Part shown: one piece after another, positions 21,229-21,392 of the stretch
How the letters are laid out: each line of letters starts with the position of its first letter
How positions within the stretch are numbered: the stretch's first letter is position 1
DNA from: Bacillota bacterium
GTDB lineage: Bacteria; Bacillota; Clostridia; Acetivibrionales; DSM-1351
Assembly: GCA_023395575.1 (NCBI GenBank)
Contig: JAEWZA010000412.1
Span: forward strand, 1-21,392
DNA: 21,392 bases
Reading direction: 5' to 3'
Translations under genes and position numbers: made by a program
Notes under the pieces: model-generated
The model's input: the letters and a program-made list of their open reading frames with translations, nothing else
Database searches by the model: none
Told to the model about the DNA's origin: nothing

Positions 21229-21239
21229 AAATGTGAGAC

Positions 21240-21392
21240 ATGGGCATGAGAATGGCTAAGGCAGGAATGAGAAGACCAGATCCAAAGGAACCCCATGGAA
21301 CAGAAAGCAATCATAAAAATCGTTTTCCAAAGAATGATTCAAGACCTGTTCCTGAGATACAAGGTAAAGCTAAAACTGGTAAAAATAAAGCA
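21240..21392 (+). CDS. 5' end of a small basic hypothetical protein (runs off the right edge)
   Basis: An open frame to the window end, starting MGMRMAKAGMRRPDPKEPHG and rich in Lys, Arg, Pro and Asn, including ESNHKNRFPKND and PVPEIQGKAKTGKNKA. There are three in-frame ATGs (21240, 21246, 21252) and an in-frame TGA at 21234-21236 that rules out an earlier start. I recall short clostridial proteins with a PDPKxPHGTxSNHK-like core but know no function. No typical ribosome binding site lies directly upstream. Disordered and basic; nucleic-acid binding would be speculation. Confidence 0.65.
   Translation, partial: MGMRMAKAGMRRPDPKEPHGTESNHKNRFPKNDSRPVPEIQGKAKTGKNKA

Overview
The window is AT-rich DNA from a low-GC Gram-positive bacterium of the Clostridia. 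Evidence for this is the long Gram-positive replicative polymerase PolC with its built-in proofreading domain, strong GGAGG-type ribosome binding sites, two TTG and one GTG start, and a clostridial DUF4474-type protein. A relative of the cellulolytic Ruminiclostridium group is a guess only. I see no tRNA, rRNA, CRISPR array, intact insertion sequence or phage module.

Layout. (1) 1-1760, minus strand: the first 20 codons of a gene running off the left edge, then a 14-helix MFS drug exporter with a good promoter. (2) 1760-2222: gene-poor DNA with a decayed gene fragment and two long inverted repeats. (3) 2223-6830, minus strand: polC with its terminator, TTG start, promoter and a 5' leader holding three hairpins. 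(4) 6830-7538: about 700 bases with no convincing gene. (5) 7539-12626, plus strand: a three-gene cassette of a radical SAM/SPASM maturase, a 515-residue protein with a remarkable cysteine-repeat tail, and a second radical SAM enzyme of the RiPP-maturation type. (6) 12900-15550: a 91-residue protein and a 657-residue five-LysM wall protein that share their N-terminal module and upstream DNA. (7) 15563-16722, minus strand: a membrane acyltransferase. (8) 16907-18942: an ammonium transporter gene and a PII gene behind a leader that looks like an antiterminator/terminator switch. (9) 19062-21078: a DUF4474 protein and a calcineurin-like phosphoesterase, one base apart. (10) The start of another gene at the right edge.

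The most interesting part is the cassette at 7539-12533. Its middle gene encodes four crystallin-type Greek keys, three fascin-like beta-trefoil repeats, and a C-terminal tail of 32 consecutive pentapeptides. In that tail all 26 cysteines fall exactly every fifth residue, mostly as x-x-Ala/Val-Cys-Gly. It lies between two radical SAM enzymes of different classes, 66 bases after one and 12 before the other, so it is very probably their substrate. This would be a RiPP-like system with an unusually large folded leader and a long repetitive core, or a structural beta-helix protein modified after translation. No transporter or dedicated protease gene is nearby.

Secondary points of interest are the amt leader hairpin with an ANTAR-type hexaloop, a Glu in place of the first pore histidine in Amt, a PII protein without the usual uridylylation tyrosine, the hairpin-rich polC leader, and small upstream ORFs before amt and before the last gene.
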